Shown here: positions 61,088 through 64,000 of the stretch, in pieces | Layout: the number at the start of each line of letters is the position of its first letter | Numbering within the stretch: position 1 is the first letter of the stretch | NCBI GenBank assembly: GCA_000621765.1 | Contig: JHXJ01000003.1 | Coordinates: forward strand, 1-64,000 | Origin: Ruminococcaceae bacterium AB4001 | GTDB lineage: Bacteria > Bacillota > Clostridia > Saccharofermentanales > Saccharofermentanaceae | Length of the DNA: 64,000 bases | Reading direction: 5' to 3' | The notes under the pieces: generated by a model | The model's database searches: none | Told to the model about the DNA's origin: nothing | Seen by the model: the letters and a program-made list of their open reading frames with translations, nothing else | Position numbers and translations under genes: made by a program

Positions 61088-63874
61088 ACCGCTTTTTGCA
61101 AGCTTGCTTATCTCGCTTAAGGCGAAGGGCAAAATCGCAAGCGGAAGGATGACGAGCCATGCCAGGGGATTCAGCGCTACATTGTTGAATATGGAGTTGA
61201 CTCCCGGAATGTAGATGACTGCGATGAGCATTACAAGCGAGACACCTACGGCGATATTCATCATCTTATTTGAGAACAGGCCAAGCTTGAAGACTGAGTA
61301 TCTCTCGGATCTTGCAGCAAAGGCTCTGAAGAGCTCAGCGCAGATCAGTGTAGCAAATGCTACCGTTCTCGCAATGTCTATCGGATGAACTCCCTTTGAA
61401 GCCGCATCAGCAAGAACTCCTGCATAGAAGAAGGTGTTTCCTTTGTTCATGCTCAGGAGAGCGATGATGAAGGCAGCTGCTACGGAGACGAACAATCCTA
61501 CCGACTGGAGAGCGATATGACCCATCATGCTTTTGTTGATGATCGGCTCGTTCTTGGATCTCGGAGGGAGCTTCATGATGCCTGGCTCACCCTTTTCGCG
61601 TCCCAGGGCAAGTGCCGGGAATGAGTCTGTTATCAGGTTGAGCCAGAGAAGCTGGATGGCCGTCAGAGGAGCGGCGATTCCCGGGATCAGGCTCTTGGGT
61701 ACGAGAGAGAGAAGGAATATAACGAGGATCTCACCTACGTTGCATGAGAGGAGGAATCCTACGAACTTCCTGATGTTCGAGTAAATGATCCTTCCCTGCT
61801 CGACAGCCTTTACGATCGTGGCGAAGTTATCGTCCATGAGGATCATGTCAGCCGAATTCTTGGAAACATCGGTTCCTGTGATACCCATTGCGACACCGAT
61901 ATCTGCTGACTTCAGTGCCATAGCGTCGTTAACGCCGTCACCTGTCATTGAGGCAATGTGATCGTTCTTCTTGAGCGCATTGACAATCCTGACTTTGTGC
62001 TCAGGAGATACACGGGCATATACGCTTGTCTTCTCAACTACCTCGAGAAGGTCTTCATCAGACATCTTATCGAGTTCTTCTCCGGAATATGCATCCATGT
62101 GATTGGGGTCACGCATCTCGAGATTGTCGGAGATAGCAACTGCAGAATCCTTAAAGTCACCCGTGATCATAACGGCGCGGATACCTGCTTCCTTACATAC
62201 GGCGATAGCATCCTTAGCCTCTGTTCTGGCAGGATCGATCATACCGATGAGACCGACGAAGATCATGTTCTCCTCATCAGCGAAAGTAGCCTTGCTTCCG
62301 TCACCGTGTTCCTTGTATGCGAAAGCGAGAACACGGATAGCCTTGATAGCATAGTTATGGTTTGTCTCCCTGATCTCAGCGAGCTTTTCGGGAGTCATCT
62401 TCTCAACACCTGTTGATGTGAGTATGGATGAGCAGCGTGAGATAACGATATCGGGAGCACCCTTTGTATAGCTGATCCACTTGTTGTCTTCGATGCCCGA
62501 ATGATATGTGGTCATCATCTTACGGTCTGAATCGAAGGGCAGTTCCGTCTCTCTCGGATATTTGTGGCTTGTCTCTTCGCGGAGCATGCCAGCCTTCATG
62601 CCGAGAGTCGTAAGGGAACCTTCGGTAGGATCTCCGATGCAGGAATAATCGCTGTCACCGTGATGAACGATGGAAGCATCGTTACAGAGTACGGCAGCGC
62701 GGATGAGTGTCTGGAGAACGCCTTCGATCTTTGCAGGCTTTCCTGACTCATCTGTGATCTTGCCTTCAGGAGCGTATCCGCCGCCTCCGACATCGTACTT
62801 CTTCTCACCGTCATAAAGGACCTTAACGGTCATCTGGTTCTGCGTAAGCGTACCTGTCTTATCGGAGCAGATGACATCGACGCATCCCAATGTCTCGACT
62901 GCAAGAAGTCTCTTTACGATGGCGTTGCTCTCTGCCATCTTCGTCATACCGATCGAAAGAACGATGGTAACGACTGCGGCAAGACCTTCAGGAATAGCAG
63001 CTACAGCCAGCGATACCGCTGTCATGAGTGCATCCTCCCAAGGGAGCTTCTGTACAAAGATATCTACGAGAAGGACTACAACGCAGACGATGATGCAGAC
63101 TACTGCAAGGATCTTTCCGAGCTTGTTAAGGCTCTTCTGCAAAGGAGTCTGTTCGTCTTCGATATTTGTGAGCCTGTCGGCGATCTTTCCGAGTTCCGTG
63201 TCTCTTGCGGTGGCAACGACAACGCCCTTAGCACGTCCGTATGTAACAGCCGTACCCATGTAGAGCATGTTCTTACGGTCGCCGAGGCCGCAGTCCTCGG
63301 GAAGGATGAGATCCGCATTCTTTTCGACTGCTACGGATTCACCGGTAAGGGATGCCTCTTCAGCCTTAAGCGAACTTGACTCGATGAGTCTCATGTCTGC
63401 AGAGATGCTGTCTCCTGCATCGATCGCAATGACGTCACCCGGAACGATATTCTCGGAATCCGTCATTATGAGCTTTCCGTCGCGGATGACCTTTGTCTTG
63501 GGCGAGCTCATCTTCTTGAGAGCTGCCAGAGCCTGGTCTGCCTTACCTTCCTGGTAAACACCGAGGGCCGCATTAAGGATTACGATCGCAAGAATAACGA
63601 TTACATCGATCCACTCTTCAAATCCGCCGCCGCTCTTAAATGCCATGTAAGCGGAAAGCGCAGCTGCCGCGATAAGGATGATTACCATCGCGTCAGCAAA
63701 CTGCTGAAGGAATCTCTTCCAGAGCGGGACCTTCTTCTCCTCACCCAATGAGTTGGGACCGCTCTTGGCAAGTCTCAGTGATGCTTCGCTTGAAGAAAGA
63801 CCTTTGACAAGGTCTGTATCTAACTCTTTTGCTACCTGCTCAGCCGAAGCTGAAAATGGCTTATTCATTTCCAA
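61076..63874 (-). CDS. P-type Ca2+-transporting ATPase (SERCA-like, P2A)
   Basis: A 932-residue P-type ATPase of the calcium type. The N-terminal cation-ATPase domain is followed by helices, the actuator motif SLTGESVAVEK, helix 4 with AIPEGLAAVV, the phosphorylation site CSDKTGTLTQNQ (Asp), the nucleotide domain with YTKGAPD, and TGDGVNDAMALKSADIG. Helices 5 and 6 include LLWLNLITDSFPALALG, as in SERCA-type pumps. The start is TTG at 63874, five bases after GGAGG, or the ATG two codons later. TATAAT (63931-63936) and a small ACCGGG/CCCGGT hairpin lie in its leader. Confidence 0.95.
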   Translation of the reverse strand: MEMNKPFSASAEQVAKELDTDLVKGLSSSEASLRLAKSGPNSLGEEKKVPLWKRFLQQFADAMVIILIAAAALSAYMAFKSGGGFEEWIDVIVILAIVILNAALGVYQEGKADQALAALKKMSSPKTKVIRDGKLIMTDSENIVPGDVIAIDAGDSISADMRLIESSSLKAEEASLTGESVAVEKNADLILPEDCGLGDRKNMLYMGTAVTYGRAKGVVVATARDTELGKIADRLTNIEDEQTPLQKSLNKLGKILAVVCIIVCVVVLLVDIFVQKLPWEDALMTAVSLAVAAIPEGLAAVVTIVLSIGMTKMAESNAIVKRLLAVETLGCVDVICSDKTGTLTQNQMTVKVLYDGEKKYDVGGGGYAPEGKITDESGKPAKIEGVLQTLIRAAVLCNDASIVHHGDSDYSCIGDPTEGSLTTLGMKAGMLREETSHKYPRETELPFDSDRKMMTTYHSGIEDNKWISYTKGAPDIVISRCSSILTSTGVEKMTPEKLAEIRETNHNYAIKAIRVLAFAYKEHGDGSKATFADEENMIFVGLIGMIDPARTEAKDAIAVCKEAGIRAVMITGDFKDSAVAISDNLEMRDPNHMDAYSGEELDKMSDEDLLEVVEKTSVYARVSPEHKVRIVNALKKNDHIASMTGDGVNDAMALKSADIGVAMGITGTDVSKNSADMILMDDNFATIVKAVEQGRIIYSNIRKFVGFLLSCNVGEILVIFLLSLVPKSLIPGIAAPLTAIQLLWLNLITDSFPALALGREKGEPGIMKLPPRSKNEPIINKSMMGHIALQSVGLFVSVAAAFIIALLSMNKGNTFFYAGVLADAASKGVHPIDIARTVAFATLICAELFRAFAARSERYSVFKLGLFSNKMMNIAVGVSLVMLIAVIYIPGVNSIFNNVALNPLAWLVILPLAILPFALSEISKLAKSGLHK

Positions 63875-63930
63875 TCTATCCTCCTGGAAAATACCGGGCT
63901 GGATATTAAGACCCGGTTACACGAGATAAA

Positions 63931-63936
63931 ATTATA
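63931..63936 (-). promoter_or_regulatory. Likely -10 of the Ca2+ ATPase gene
   Basis: TATAAT in an AT-rich stretch 57 bases before the start codon; the -35 is weak. The remaining bases to 64000 hold no gene that I can support. Confidence 0.5.
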
Positions 63937-64000
63937 CAATAAATTTTAGAAAAATAGATATAAGCCGTACTGACGAATGTACGAATCGGAGGCTCACAGG

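Overview
The window looks like a chromosomal segment of a carbohydrate-degrading, gut- or rumen-type Clostridia (Bacillota). The case rests on the rho-rpmE-DUF1385-prmC block, the ireB-ruvX-DUF1292 order, a class II galT, a T-box in front of aspS, AGGAGG ribosome sites, sigma-A and ECF-type promoters, and many Lachnospiraceae/Oscillospiraceae-like proteins. Genus cannot be fixed from the sequence. No rRNA, tRNA, CRISPR array, prophage or intact insertion sequence was seen.

Layout. 0.2-2.8 kb: an ECF sigma / anti-sigma / DUF4097 lipoprotein operon with an autoregulatory-looking ECF promoter. 2.8-8.7 kb (minus strand): mreB, rho (with a very long charged insertion), rpmE, DUF1385 and prmC. 9-11.4 kb (plus): leuS. 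11.5-18.3 kb (minus): a run of genes from a GH51 arabinofuranosidase to a GH29 fucosidase, with a zinc-ribbon protein, NAD(P)H-hydrate epimerase and a GNAT remnant between them. 18.4-19.3 kb (plus): a small membrane protein and a 57-residue protein. 19.4-31 kb: a galactoside regulon. On the minus strand lie tetR, a GT-B-like protein, a GPH sugar transporter, a GH36 alpha-galactosidase and a GH2 beta-galactosidase. Diverging on the plus strand are galK and galT. GGAAACT/AGTTTCC palindromes fill the gap between the two arms. 31-34 kb (plus): NUDIX, then a lipase-like hydrolase with a LytTR/DUF3021 pair. 33.9-37.6 kb (minus): a response regulator with two tandem paralogous sensor kinases, the first of which has lost its phospho-acceptor histidine. 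37.7-44.3 kb: yitT, an aconitase-family hydratase, a repeat-rich intergenic region, a lipoprotein, pgi and DUF4364. 44.3-50 kb (minus): ireB, ruvX, two DUF1292-type proteins, a CPBP protease and a 1035-residue surface protein. 50-54 kb: mtaB, two gene remnants joined at a deletion-like junction, and aspS with its T-box. 54-64 kb: rnr, a membrane GDPD, a cell-wall-binding repeat protein, secG and a P-type Ca2+ ATPase.

How the genes work together. Galactosides would enter through the GPH symporter, be split by GH36 and GH2, and the galactose passed to GalK and GalT, with glucose-phosphate entering glycolysis through Pgi. The shared TetR-type operators suggest both arms are switched together. 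The most unusual items are the kinase/pseudokinase pair, the GT-B-like protein inside the galactoside operon, the transporter with a large outside domain, the 1035-residue propeller/CBM/barrel protein, and the structured rho promoter and leader.
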